64,000 bases of DNA from Tetmemena sp. SeJ-2015 (GCA_027382625.1 JAJKFJ010020904.1:343111-407110), one strand, 5' to 3'; positions 36,968 to 50,000 are shown, counted from the stretch's first letter. Notes: generated by a model not told the origin, from the letters alone. Numbers and translations: made by a program.

Positions 36968-39284
36968 TCAATATGTGCCGTCATTTTTGTTTGCATAATA
37001 GGATTCCTCACACACTATGAGCTAATGAATCAAGTTAACAAATTTCATTTTCTTGGGTCCCAACATACCCTCCAGCTCGTCGTTATCAGTTTCATCATCC
37101 GCTGACAAATTCTAAATAAAAGTGTTAGTTATTGTTGATCAAGATAAAATTTAATTGTGAGCTGCAAGCATTTTTAATTTATTTGGTAACCAGAAGTTTT
37201 GAAATAGCTTAGATTATTCTGTTCTTAATTATTTATCCTGGTATTCTGATTAAAAGTTAAACTTACCACAAGATGCTTATATGCGGCTATGAAAGGAATA
37301 TCTCCGAGTTGCCTCTCTAGATGCACTCTAAGGGCTTCAATTCTGTAGCCAAGAGGATCATTCACGGAGAGTTGAATGCCCGGAATGTTTTTCAAGAATT
37401 AAGGAATGGCAGGCTGATCTTCTTCAAATCCAACGCCATCTTCTTCGTCTGAACTATCCTGCTATCTCACTTATTGCTGCTGCTGGCGGCGTCCGTTTTC
37501 GCCACTAGCCGCACTAATTCACTAATCTAGCTTATATAATTTAAAAAGGGCCAATTTTAAAAGTGATTACCCCAACGCGCTGGCCAACCTTATTTTCTTC
37601 TTTGGCGGATGACTTGCCTCCCGAAACAAAATTATTCTGTTAAGGATGCTATTGGTATCCTCTTTTAAACAATAAGGATAATTAAAATTATCCCAACTTC
37701 ATAGCGTTGCCAGAGGAGCTCACGATGCTCTAATCTTGTGAGACATTTTGGATGTTTGGATTGGGTCTGAGTTGCCTGATTGCAGGGATCTTTTCCTTGG
37801 GGTTTGAGATATCAAAGTTGCTTGAATCCTAAACAGAGAGTTTAATTAATAAACTCTGCTCTCTATATATTGACTCTCTTAATTATTGAGCCTTATAAGT
37901 TTAGATTGTAGAATGATTACTCTTACTCCCTCCACGTCGCTGACCTCTGATTCTTTATTTTCCTCATCCTATAAAAAGTTCAGATAAGTCTTTCCAATCA
38001 GATTTTAGCAATAAGTATTTCTAAATCGTCTCTTACCTTTGAGAAGGACATATGCTTCTTGATGAAGGTGTCGGAGAACTCGTTCTTTGCTATTGTGCTG
38101 GTCAGAAGTTTTGAAATACGTCTGCTCAGGAACTCCTTCTCTAGAATCTTTCTCATAGAGGGGCGTTTCTGTGGGTCCTTAATTAGCATATCAGCCAATA
38201 AGTCCTTCAAATCTACTTAAATTAGGATATAAATTGCAAATAATGTAATCTTAAGAGTAAGTAGGGGGAATAGCGGGATAGGAACCTCTTAAAATTTTGA
38301 GAACTAGGCCCTTCATAGAGCTGGCATCGAAAGCATGCTTCAGAGTTACCATCTCGTACAAAATGCAACCAAGAGACCAGATAAACTTTAAAGTTACAAG
38401 TTACAGGAATGTATTCGTTAGCTATAGTTTATCTGACTTCTAGTTGTATGGCTTCTCTTGACAGATCTCAGGGGAGAGATAGTAAGGCGTTCCGATAGCA
38501 GTTTAAGCACAGTCATAGGTGTGCTGAAGAACTCTAGCAATACCGAAATCTCCAATTTTGATCTAGTTTGTCTGTGTCATGAATATATTCTGAGTCTTGA
38601 GATCTCTGTGCAGAATTTTACGATCGTGGATGTGCTTAATTGCCAAAGCCATTTACACAAACCAATCCAAGATCTAGTCCTCAGAGTACATAACTGAAAA
38701 AAGTTGAGTTATTCAATCGATATTTTATGAAGAAGAGAAAGATTTTTAATTTTTTGGGACAGTTTAGAGAATTCCCCATAGAATAAATTAAGGAGAGTTT
38801 ACCTTTTCCTATTTTCTTTTAGTTAGCTATCTTAGTGTAGAGATCTCCACCGTCAGCGTAGTCCATGACTATGCATAAGCATTTCTTATCCATAAAAGAC
38901 TCCTTGTAGGTGATAATATAGGGGTGTCTCATTGATTTTAGCACATGCACCTATCGCAAAGTTGTAAATTAAGAATATTTACTGAAAATAGTCAAGACTT
39001 ACCTCGTTGATGGCATCTTCTCTTTGTTTCTTGTCCATTCTTGAAACATCAATAATCTACAAACTAATAAGAACTTCCTCGGTAATCATAAGTTTCAATA
39101 ATACCAGCTGCATTTAGCCTTGCAGCAGATTAAACGTAGAAAGAAATATAAGGCACTTAAAAAACGGAGAAGTTTTTAAACATACCTTCATGACATATGT
39201 TAGACGGTCGATGACTGATTGAACAAGGACAGCATATCCGAAACTTCCCTTTCCAATGACTTTGAGTTTTCTATATTTTTCCAT
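36968..39284 (-). CDS. NEK (NIMA-related) protein kinase
   Basis: The start ATG 39284 gives [20 protein letters not shown] (Gly-loop) and YVMKV (Lys). Further motifs are [48 protein letters not shown] (catalytic loop), [11 protein letters not shown] (DFG), the activation/P+1 segment [29 protein letters not shown], and [20 protein letters not shown]. The YYLSPE and ADGGDL signatures are typical of NEKs, which ciliates use for cilia length, basal body and cell-cycle control. Several GTAAG...AG introns and AT-rich interruptions separate the pieces. The non-catalytic tail (37900-36968) contains acidic and Gln-rich parts and a helical piece [20 protein letters not shown], ending NDGTY before TGA 36968. 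Confidence 0.85.
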
Positions 39285-39698
39285 TTGGTACGATCGATTC
39301 TTAGAGAGTCAACTACCCTTTTTATTACTATAAGTTTAAATATAACTATTTGAATTCTTATCCTTTTCTTAATTCAAAAACAAATCCATTACCTTTAATA
39401 TCCAAGATTAATATTTATAGCAATCTTTCTTATCAAAATATAATTGCATTTTGTTTATATAAACTATATTTTCCTTATTAATAAATCTATTTCAGTTATA
39501 AAGATTTAAGGTACAATATTAATCTTAATAGAGTGTAAATATACTCTCGATCAGAACAAATAAAATTATTTTTAGAATTGCCTGCATGATCTGATATCTT
39601 GAGTTGATTTATTTTTGATAATAATTTAGCTTTACATTTTAGTAATATTAATTGATGGTTTATAGTTAATAAAATTAGTAGTATATTTTAAATTTAGA

Positions 39699-40377
39699 AT
39701 GAATAGATACACAATATTCCAGTCACTTAATAGTTCTTTGTAAGTTCCACCTAACAATCGAAATATTACTTTTTAAGTCATTTTCTATCTATGTTTAAAA
39801 GTTAGAGCAGGTTTTAAATTGTCATTTTAGAATTGTGAGTGTGTCTTCGAGAAGAGGTTTCTGTTAAAATCCAGTACCCCTGAAAGAAAATTAGTCTGCT
39901 AACAAGAGTTAATCTAAGATCGATGAAGGCACTAAAGAGAATAATTATGAATCATGAGCTGCTAAGGATTCCTTAATTTAAAATATGGCTAATTATGTAA
40001 TAAATTTTAATAACATCAATTATTTCACATTTATTTAAGATTCCAATCTCAACTAAAGTGACAATCTCTAATACATGCACCAAGACCTAAATAGCTATTA
40101 TTCACACAGATAAATTTTCATTTCTCAGAGTGGAGTGTCTTCTAAGCAGAAAGTGTAAACCACTCAAGAGAACCAAGGCCTAGAGCAAAACGATTTAGAT
40201 GGCTAGATTGACTATAAGACATTCACCAAAGAGAACTACCAGAATCTAACCAAAATATAATTTATCCTTAATTCAACATATTAAATAGTAGGCAACCCAA
40301 AGCCAGATGCAAAAGGAAAATTTGAACAAAAGTAGTCTGATAAATAGCAAAATACTTCAAATAAAAGTTAATCTTGA
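39699..40377 (+). CDS. Small possible gene inside an amylase IES of unit A
   Basis: ATG 39699 opens MNRYTIFQSLNSSL, then reaches a GTAAGT-like site. A second piece (about 40030-40260) encodes DSNLNQSDNLQYMHQDLNSY and EQNDLDGQIDYKTFTKENYQ with in-frame TAA/TAG as Gln, to TGA 40375-40377. The two pieces are separated by AT-rich sequence, and a Ser/Lys-rich piece near 39840-39960 may belong as well. It lies on the opposite strand between the last two amylase MDSs (39609 and 40565). The equivalent gap in unit B (47232-47873) shows no such coding. It may be a nested gene or a partial set of MDSs. Confidence 0.35.
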
Positions 40378-40979
40378 AGTTGGTAGTACTTTCTAGTAGA
40401 ACTATTTCAAAGATCACACTTAAAATGCACTTAGAATCGAACTTACAATTAAAAAGATTCTTCCTATTTCTTAAATACTTAATCAATTCTATAAATTTAA
40501 AAAGAAGTTTAAAATTAAATTTAAAATTTAAACAAAAATTAATTTTTGTACCAATTATTTATGAGAGTTGATTTGCTCTTCAGTTAATTGTTAAGCTGAG
40601 TTTAATTGCTTAACATACACCTTAGGATTGCGATAATAAATTTACATCTTTTATCTCAATCCACTTCAATACAGTCAATTAAAATAATACTTTGGCTAAA
40701 TTATATAAATCCAACATTAATTCTCTCTATTTAAAATATTTAACTTACATTTTAGATAGTATTTTGTTTTGGGTCCCATTCTGAAAATGTTTATAATTGT
40801 ATTTAAATGAAAACTAATTGCACAATCTATCTCCTATTTGAAAAGGATGGTCCTCTAAAGAAACTTTCAAATACTTTTGCTCTAAGATATTAGTCAGAGT
40901 AACAAGTATAGTATCGGATTTGCTAAAAATCCAATATCATCTCATGTTATAAAAAGAAGAATAATTGAAATAACTCTTT

Positions 40980-43900
40980 GTCTACCCCGAGACTGCTGCT
41001 GAGGACGTTATCTACAACGACCACGGCAATAATAATTCAAATGCCTTTAAAGTATTTTCGAATATAAATAACATTTAAATGAGTCTTACGGTATTCAGCT
41101 GTGGTCATACGCCAAGTACAACTAACCCTATTAAGTTAATATCTATTATTATCATTTTATTTAATTAAAGTTTATTATTATACTAATTATAATTTATTCT
41201 GCTCCCTATATTCAACACGTTATGTGGGACAAGTTGATTATATGATAAGAAATGCTCGACTACGCTGTTACCGCCTCAGAGACTATATTTTAATTTTGCC
41301 AAATATTTTTATTTTGATATGTTAATTTCCTTTTTTCTTGATTTGTTATTATATAGTAAATTTAAGGTTAACTATTTTTAATTAGATAATTATGATTTTT
41401 ATCTCTATTTTGAGTTAAAACTTATTTAATGAGACCGCTGCCACCGTTCAAAGATCCTTCTTCTAAATTAAAAATAGAATAAATCAAAATGACTTATTAA
41501 GAATTATGATTTAATTTTGAGGAGCATTAAGATATCTGTGATTAACCTAATTATAATATAAATCTTATTCTCGCATACAAACAAATGACAATATATAAAA
41601 TATTCAATGTAAATATAAAATTTAACAATAATCTAAAAACTATTTACTTCTTTAAAGAATATCCTAATGTTTCAATACAAGTTTGACTAATAAAATAATT
41701 TAGATTGAAATATCTAATCATTTTTTGTTGCATATATCATAATTGAGTGTCAGTGAAAAGACTATACGCTATTAACGCAAGTGGAATAGACTTATAAAAT
41801 AAACTTGAAAATCTAGCTTACTTTATTGTTACTGTTCTTACTAATCATTGATTTGTGTATACTTATATTTTCATAAATAACTGATATGGCATTCGCATAA
41901 ATTGTTGTCACTTATATATCATAACTTATTATAATTTAATTGAAATAAGCTTCAATAAATTGTTTTATCCAACTACTTCAAAAGATTTAATTTTATTTTT
42001 TATCAGTAAAAGATTTAAAAGCATTTTTTTACAAAATTTTAATTTCTTCTTTTTTAAAATAATTGGTAAAAAAGATTATCTAACAAAAAAAACTTGATTG
42101 GATTTCTTATTATAAAAACCTAAGAAATTAATATCTCTTAAAGAGAGGAGAATTTAAATTATTTCAATTTTTGTCATATTTAAAAAAAAATATTATGAAA
42201 ATTTTTAATTAATGAAATGAGTTTGTCATCATCGCACCTGGTAAATGGCAGAAAGAGGAATAAATTATTTTATAAATTATATTACTTATGATAACGGCAT
42301 CAAGATTTAGCACTTCGCTAGTATTCTAAAAATAATAAAAAAATAACAACTTTTTTATTGTTGTATATTCAATTAAAATTTTCAATTGATTGTTTACTAT
42401 AATTTATAAATAGCGAAATTAGCAATATTATGTATCCAATGTGACAAAATCTGATCACAGAATGGAGTCCTACTACTTTACTTATAAAATATTATTTTAA
42501 TTATATTTATTGAGTCATTACTTTTTAATTTTTTTATTACTCATTCAAATTTTATCTCAATTAAATAGGGGACATTTTTGTTACTTAAAGTACAACATGC
42601 AAATGGACTACTTCGGATGGTACAGTCTTAAATCTTTTTTTTTAAATTAAAATAAAAAAAATTAATATTTTATTATGATAAAGAACTTTTTTAAATGAAT
42701 TTAAATTTTTAATTTTTTTTAATATTTAAATAAAAAATTTTGTTAAAAATATTAAAAGTTCTAAGCTTCTTTTTGAAATTATTAAACAAAAAGCTAAAAA
42801 TAGCTAAATAAAATATTAAATATATTAATTTTATAATCTAATTTTAAGGTTTGAGTGCCACCGTCGATATATAGCCCATCTACGCTGCTCCGATACTTAA
42901 ATACAACAATATTTAAATCATTATTTTATACTTATTAACACTATATTTTTTTAAAAAAAATAAACTCTAAAATAGAGTTTCAAGATGCGATATCTATTAT
43001 ATTTCTTTGCTATCATTTAAGAAATATTTATGTTTTAACTACTTAAATAAAAGAATGGATAATCATATAAACTTAAATTTTTAAACCTTAAATATTATAC
43101 AGTATCTATATCTCAGTTAGCAGATAATTTTGCAATCATACACTTCTTTTTTGCTTGATGAATATAATAAATAATTATTTTTAAATTTATAACTCTAGGT
43201 TTAATCTGAAATAGAGAGTATTTAAAGTTTGAATTAGCTAAATATTTTATGTTACTTAGTTGTTGATTATATGGCTTCACTCTCTCCGTAGCCGGTACCA
43301 GAGAGATCGAAATGCTCTTAAAAATGATTTGACAATTTATAAATAGGTAGTCTTATTGCAAATATTTTATAATTACTCATATTTAAAATTAGAGATCCTT
43401 CTTCCAGGATAAGGCCTTCGACATGAAGGAAATCCAAGACGCTTTTTATATTTTCTTGTTCTTCCTCGTTTCTATTATGTATTTTGATGTGTGCTGCATA
43501 CTCTCTTTGTATTTATTTGAATACTATTAGTTTTAAGATACAGCAATAAGAATTCATAAGGGGAGCAAATAGATTAAATTTAAAAACTATAGACTAAGTG
43601 TGATGTTCGGAATAGAATAGCGATTTAATGTTTAACAGCCAAAAGATGACTTTTTTAAGACTAATGAGATCGGTTTAGATTATTCGCAAATAAAGCAAAT
43701 TTATTTACAATAATAGGTATTTATTACAATTTAGCAATAAGGTTTGAGAAAAGTCAAATGATAAATGTTAAGAGGATGCCAGAGCACACATCCTTTCATA
43801 GTTAAGAGGTTTCATAAAGATGAGATCACTTGATGAGCACGGTGCTGTAGTATTCGTGGTCTCCGCGGATTTCTTCCAAACCGGTAACCTTGAGGACGTC

Positions 43901-45409
43901 GAGAAGGTTGCCACTGTATCTGGTATCAACCCACTCGTTTATTTATAAAAGCTATTATTCATAAACTACAATATAATACATATCTTCTACTATATCAAGG
44001 GGTACTTTTAATATAGTATTTTATTTAAAGTAAGAGTACAAAATAAATTAAGCCAATAATCCTCCTTAAGAAATAAAATTTTTCTCTCTAAGAGTTTATG
44101 AAATTCAAATTAAGAAAGTAGCACTGTGAATACTTGATTACTAAAAATGAGTGTATTCTGAGAAATATCATTAAAAATATGGCAATTTTGTTAATTAATA
44201 CCTAAATTAATACTTTATAAACTAGTAAGATGTGATGGAAAACGCTCTCTAATCTAAATTAATAAAAAATCTTATTTGTTTCTCTATTATATTTTGTGGA
44301 TAATTTTAAGAGGAACTTATTTTTAGATTAAAATGCAATTAGAGGAAATATTTATAAAAGATTAATTGATTATCGTTCTCGAAGTTATCTTCGTAGTTGG
44401 CGTGGAAGCCGTCTTGAATTTGTTATCATGTTTTTAAACATTATTAAATATAAATATAGAAAATATAATAACTTTTTATATTTTTAATTTAAAAATAAGT
44501 AAATTTGCCTTTTTAATAGCTAGAATTATATGATCTTTAACTTTTATAAAAGGAATAAAAAACTAACTTACTTCATTTACTCATAAATTCCAATATTTTT
44601 TAAAGGAAAAACTTAAAATATAGAAGATTGTCACTGATAGATTTTCTAAGATAATTAGATTGAGAAATGCCTGCATCATAAATGAATTGTAATATTTTGA
44701 AATATAATAACCATGGGATGTTTCTACTTAGAGATTCTTGATTTGATATGAGAAAAAATTAGCTTTAAATATTTTAATTATTTTATTCTTACATAGGATA
44801 ATAATAACTGATTTCTCTAAACTAGAAAGTGCTGATTTTTTGAAATTGATTATTTATTATATTCCTAAAATTTTACTTTACTTTAATTATTTTATATTTA
44901 TTACATTTAATAATGCGGATTATCATGACTCTTGATGTGAAGCCATCCTTAGCCTCGAATCTGTCCCAAATAAGTTTCTATGTTGTAGATGGGCTCAATC
45001 AAAAACAAAAATTAAATCTAATAAATAATTCATAAATATAAGAGTGAAGGTAGGTCTCGACTGTGGATCCAAATCTTAATTTTAAATTATAAATCTTATT
45101 AATCTAGTATCAGAGTCAGTGTTAGTGGGGGTGGTGACTGTGTTGGAGATTGCACCCTGATAGAGGGTACCGAAGCCTGCATCAGCAATAGCGAACAAAG
45201 TATAATAAATGATGCAATAAGTTAAAGTTTGGAATATGTTTTATTTTAATTCTGGTAAATTATATTTGAATATAAAGGTCTTGTTATCTTAAGTTAGTGG
45301 TAGACGAAGAGGGCCTTGTTGGCGCCTCTTTCTAAATTACAATGAAGGTGCGGGGAACCATGGCGGTGCTGAGTCCGAGGAGGGCGATGAGGGTAGCGAG
45401 CTTGATCAT
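40980..45409. CDS. Scrambled gene, copy A: 21 MDSs on both strands, secreted protein of about 238 aa
   Basis: I do not recognise the family. MDSs in protein order (- means inverted): 1 45346-45409(-), 2 42234-42258, 3 45299-45333(-), 4 40980-41027, 5 44374-44412(-), 6 41088-41122, 7 42293-42320, 8 45109-45195(-), 9 42450-42473, 10 42591-42626, 11 42849-42867, 12 45035-45061(-), 13 44985-44999(-), 14 42873-42891, 15 41199-41231, 16 44937-44968(-), 17 43271-43317, 18 41249-41283, 19 41431-41463, 20 43393-43439, 21 43826-43936(-). Pointers include GCACCT, AGAAAGAGG, GTCTACC, ACGGC, TTCGCTA, AGCCCATCTAC, CTGCTCC, TGGGACA, ATGGCTTCAC, GAAATGCTC, GAGAC and AGATCCTTCTTC; the shortest are GT and GA. 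The joined length is 717 nt (239 codons, no internal TGA). The N-terminus [16 protein letters not shown] is a signal peptide; the protein ends HEYYSTVLIK. Copy B aligns codon for codon with mostly synonymous or conservative changes, which fixes strand and frame. Confidence 0.85.
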
Positions 45410-46394
45410 TTGTCATAAAATTCACAGTTGCAGATATCTTAATACACACAGGATCCAACCGTAGTAACTAAAATATTTTTAAAACTTTCAGAAGTCCTTG
45501 ATTCTATACCTTTTATTAAATATCACAAGTGATTAATATCTCTTTTAGACAAATATAGAAAGAATTATATTTAAAATTATAAATATTATTTAATGTATAA
45601 CTTTATTATTTTATCATAAATATTATTTAATGTATTAACTTTATTATTTTATCACTATAATTATGTAATCTTTAATGTAAGAAATATGCTTCTATAAGCT
45701 AGTTAATTGTAAATAAATTGCTTATTTCTATTCAAATATGAATTAAAGATTTCATTTATAAATTGTTCAATAAAGCTGAATCTAATACGACTATAATTCA
45801 AACTTATTGTCAAAACTAATTTTTATAAAATGCATTTCTTATAAAAATAAGTTTACAATATGAATTATTAATGTTATCTATTACAGAAAAGTCTTCTGAA
45901 TGTGGGATCTGAAGGATATATTTTTTAAAAATTGGAGAAGAAAGAAAAAAATGAGAAAGGTATTTAAAGAGTGATATTTCAATTATCTTTTATTTAACAA
46001 TTTAGATAGATTTTATAGCACCAAGGCGAGCTATAGCAATTATATTTAATTTAAAATAATTTCTTATTAAAATAGAAATAGCAAGAATTTGAGTAAAGGA
46101 AAGCATAAGAGAACTAAAAGTAAGGAAAAGTGAACTAGCAAGATACCAATTTAAAGAGTGGAAGTAAAAAATAATACACAGAATCTAAATGCTAGAAACG
46201 TAGGCAACTCAAAACCATATATAAACGTTTATTTCCTAATTACCAATTATGCATAATTTTATATAATACCTGTTATTTTAGTTGTCTAAATTCATAATAG
46301 CAATACATTTTATGATTAAATTGATGATCTTATGATTGCTCTTAATCTAATATATAAGGAGAGTCTTTTATCTTTTAATGATTTCAAAAATTTT
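45410..46394. other. AT-rich filler between nested gene A and the amylase pointer
   Basis: No coding piece is supported here. It corresponds to 56720-57607 of unit B only loosely, with conserved patches directly upstream of the signal-peptide MDS (GATATCTTAATACACAC and GGATCCAACCGTAGTAAC-type sequence at about 45431-45470 and 56750-56790). These may be promoter or 5' leader of the nested gene. Confidence 0.45.
45425..45475 (-). promoter_or_regulatory. Conserved block upstream of the nested gene, copy A
   Basis: The block containing GCAGATATCTTAATACACAC and GGATCCAACCGTAGTAACTA is almost identical in copy B (56745-56795), although most flanking IES sequence has diverged. Its place just 5' of the signal-peptide MDS suggests 5' leader, promoter or part of the macronuclear chromosome end. 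Confidence 0.5.
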
Positions 46395-46789
46395 ATTTGC
46401 TAAAAATCAAAAGCCCTTTTGCATTATCAACCAATCTAAAATCGGGTTCAAGATCATAAATAGAGTGTTTCGTGCGGACTTCATTCTTAAAATTTTAATA
46501 ATATAATCATTTAGTGTTTTAATAGTGCTAATTATGGTTTGATGAGCAGAATCAGAGTACTGAGATCAAATCTCCAAAATTTCCTCTCTGAAATAAGAAT
46601 CTTTCTCTTAGAGTGGAGATTGAATTAAGGTAGACCTCCCAGTTTGAATTTTTAAACACTTCTTAATTACCACTCAGCTGCAAATTAAAATTTATAAATT
46701 TGTCTCTCTGGATTATAAAAAATTATCAATCTTCGTCCCTTATCCTTTACCACTTATAGTAATACTCCTTTAGTTTTTTTTAATTCTAT

Positions 46790-47092
46790 AAAAGCAAATC
46801 TAATAAGTTAAAGTTTATCTCAAAATAGAACAAATAATCATTTTAAAAAATGTCCTTTGGAATCCTTCCTAATAAAAACCACAAAATTAAATAAGAACCT
46901 AACCTTCCTAGAAGACTCTAAATTGCCTGTTTAAGGTTAAAATTTTCATAATTAAAAGTATTAATAAAGAAATTAATTATACACAACTTATTATTATTTC
47001 TTATCTTATTATGAGGTTTTGAATGTCTAATATTAATATTTACCTTAATATCAAAAATAACAAATTATATAAAATAAAATTGATATAAATTA
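46790..47092. other. Junction between duplicated units A and B
   Basis: AT-rich sequence with no coding support. Unit A amylase homology ends near 46780 and unit B homology (last amylase MDS) begins at 47093, so the duplication breakpoint lies here. Confidence 0.5.
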
Positions 47093-50000
47093 TCATTCCC
47101 TCTTTGGTAAATCTATTTCCGTGGAAAAGATTTAAGTCACGATATTTGTTAAACCAGAGAAGTAAATAATATTTGCGAGAAGAATGAACAAAATTATGAT
47201 TAGAACTGTCTGTATGAACTAATATCTTGAGTTTATATATTTTAGCTGTACTATTTTTTGTGGATAAAAATCATTATATTAACTTTTAAATTAAAAAATG
47301 TAATTAGTTCAATGAACGATAAATTCTCTTTTAAAAGTATTCAAAAAGACATTTTGATATCGATTATATGTAATTTAACCTTAAGCAAAAAATAACTAAA
47401 AATATATATTAACTTCGTATCTGTGTATGTTTCTAAGATGCTTTTAATTTCTAACTCTCCAAAACTTTCTATTAAAATCACTGAAGTAGATTGTCAGCTA
47501 AATAAACTATTCGTAAACCGATAATAGAATAAAAGAAAATAGTTCTTAATTATGAGTAATCAAAGCATTGAAATATGCTATTAGAGGTTAAATATGGTAA
47601 ATTTCATTTCTATAAAAGAGATGCACTTAATATTGTGATCTTTACTAAGATGATAATCTTTTATTCATTAGGATAAATTTAAGTATCATACACATTTAAT
47701 TAAAGGCAGTAACATATGAGTATATTAAAACTTAAAGCCAAACTTCTTCACTGTACTAATGAAAATAAGCAATTCTTATAATCAAAAATTCAATTTGCTT
47801 CAATTTCATTATCTAAGATGCTTATTAAATTTAAATTTTACTTAAATTGAAATTTCAGAATTTTAATTTAGAGAGTTGATTTGCTCTTCAGTTAATTGCT
47901 AAGCTTTGTTTAATTGCTTAGCATACACTTTAGGATTGCTATAATAAATTTATATCTTTTATCTCCATCCACTTCAATGCAGTTATTAAAATAATACTTT
48001 GGCCAAACTATTTAAATTTAACATTAATTCTATCTATATAATATTTAATATTCTAAATTTTAGATAGTATTTTGTTTTGAGTCCCATTCTGAAAATATTT
48101 ATATTAAAAGAAAACTAGTTGCACAATCTATCTCCTATTTGAAAAGGATGATCCTCTAAAGAAACTTTCAAATACTTTTGCTCTATGTTATTAGTAAGAG
48201 CAACAAGTATAGTATCGGATTTGCTAAAAATATAAAATCTAGCTCTTATTAATATCCAAATTTATAATAAGTTATCTACCCCGATTCTCCGGTTGATGGA
48301 ATTCTCTACGTTGACAACGGCAATAATTATACTAAAATATGTTAAATGTTTTTGTTTAAGTAATTTTAGGATGGAAGCGTACTCTCCTCCTTTTGTATTA
48401 AAATTCTTTTTTATTGCCCAATAAGGTTAAAATATGCTTACAAGTTAAGTGAGCGAGCTTTTTATATTTAGGTCTAAATTTAAGGTTTTAAATTTAAGAG
48501 ATATGATATATTGTTTTTATATAAGTAAAAAATTAAACTTAATAAGTTCATGATTGGAGTTTTATTTCTTTTCGCTCATTTCCAAGTCACATTATAAAAA
48601 CTATTTTCAGTGTTAATATAAAAGAAGTGCCTGTTTATATAATACCCTGAAAAGTTTAAGAATATATTTTAATTAAATTGAGATTCTTCTTCCTTAAAAA
48701 TATCAGATCTAATAGTGAGTTTTATTTTTAATGTTTTTAAAGATTATCTTTAAGCTCGCATTAAAGATTCAATACTTTTGTATAAAAAATAATCTAAAAT
48801 TTGACGTTTTAGTTTCTTCTTTAAATAATATTATTTGTTTGAACTTGCATTAGATTTTTAAGAGAACTTAAAATTATATCAGATTTAAAAAAGATAATTA
48901 TAATTTAAAAATTAATTGGCATTCTCTTTCACTAAATTGTGTTTAAGTTAAACTTAGTATCAATTTTTACGACATGACAGAAGATTTATTAAAATACAAT
49001 TTAATTGACAAAATCTCATAATATTTAGGCATTTTAATAAAAAGAGTGTCCCCCAAAATTTACATAAACATAAGTCCTATGGTATTCAGCTCTGGTCATA
49101 CGCCAAGCACAACTACTTCGTCATTTAAAATAAATAACAAGTTTACTTTATAATCAATTTAATTTTAAACATTCCAGTTATGAATATGTTCTGCTCCCTA
49201 CATCTAACATGTTATGTGGGACAAGTTGATTATATTATAAGTTAGAAGAAATGCTCGATTACGCTGTGACCACCAAGGAGAACTAACTTTAATTCTTAAG
49301 TTCATAATTTTGCATTATGCATGCTTATTTTGTGGAAATATGATTTTTATATTTTCCTTAGAATTTTTTTTAATTGGATTAAAAATTATGAGAACGTTGC
49401 CACCGGTCAAAGATCTTTCTTCCTTTTAATTAATATAATTTAATTAAGCATAATTTTATGATAATATTATTATTTTAGAGGAGTATTAAGATATCTGTGA
49501 TAAGGTTAATTATAATATAAATATCTGCCTCTTGCATACAAACAAATGATTTATTTAGGAACCCTTATATAATTTTTTAAAAACTCTTTATCCAAAAAAT
49601 GAGGAAAAAAAACATACGTAATTCATTATAGAATAATTTCATATATTAAATTTCTTTATCAGAAACAATTAATCTCTATTTTTTATTAATTTTGCTTATA
49701 AAATATAACTGCATATTTTTTCTCTTTAAAAGTGTTAATCTTAGTATTTGGATACAATACATTTATACGAATTAGAAAATTTGACTTTTAGTTGATTAAT
49801 TCTTATAAATATTGCTGTTGTTGCTATCTTATAATGAGAATTTAACGCTAAATTTAGAGCAAAGATTGTATTAAAGTTCACAAATTCCAAACATTGCTCT
49901 ATATCAGAACAATGTAAAAATTATTATTTTGTATTTTGCGATCTTCATTTTTATTTATTTATAAAGGTTTTTCGCCACTATTTTTTAATGAAAAGATTTT

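Larger units (their letters stand above)
40918..46407. other. Giant IES of amylase unit A, containing the nested scrambled gene
   Basis: The 13-bp repeat ATTTGCTAAAAAT lies at 40918-40930 and 46395-46407. Between the repeats is the complete 21-MDS gene of copy A plus AT-rich filler. Confidence 0.7.
39492..46780 (-). pseudogene. Alpha-amylase pseudogene of duplicated unit A, split around the nested gene
   Basis: The recognisable amylase pieces in unit A are 46395-46560 (matching 57608-57775), 46560-46640 (matching about 58115-58180), 46690-46780 (matching about 58565-58630), 40565-40930 (C-terminal beta-domain) and 39492-39609 (last MDS). The stretches equivalent to 57780-58110 and 58180-58565 are absent, as is everything upstream of about 58630. 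The copy therefore lacks the catalytic-site MDS parts. In the 40565-40700 piece a GGA codon of copy B is TGA in copy A (CIEVD-stop-DKR against CIEVDGDKR). Both arms still carry the pointer ATTTGCTAAAAAT (40918-40930 and 46395-46407), so the nesting predates the duplication. Confidence 0.75.

Noticed and set aside
44374..44412. Joining MDS 6 directly before MDS 5 through CAACTA
   Set aside because: It left a conserved coding part of MDS 5 unused. The order 4-5-6-7 through ACGGC, ACG and AAC uses all conserved bases in both copies and keeps the frame.
40980..45409. Minus-strand readings of individual copy A blocks (for example TWRMTTAEYRK at 41090-41124)
   Set aside because: Comparison with copy B shows third-position, synonymous changes only on the strand used in the final model, and only that model joins in frame.
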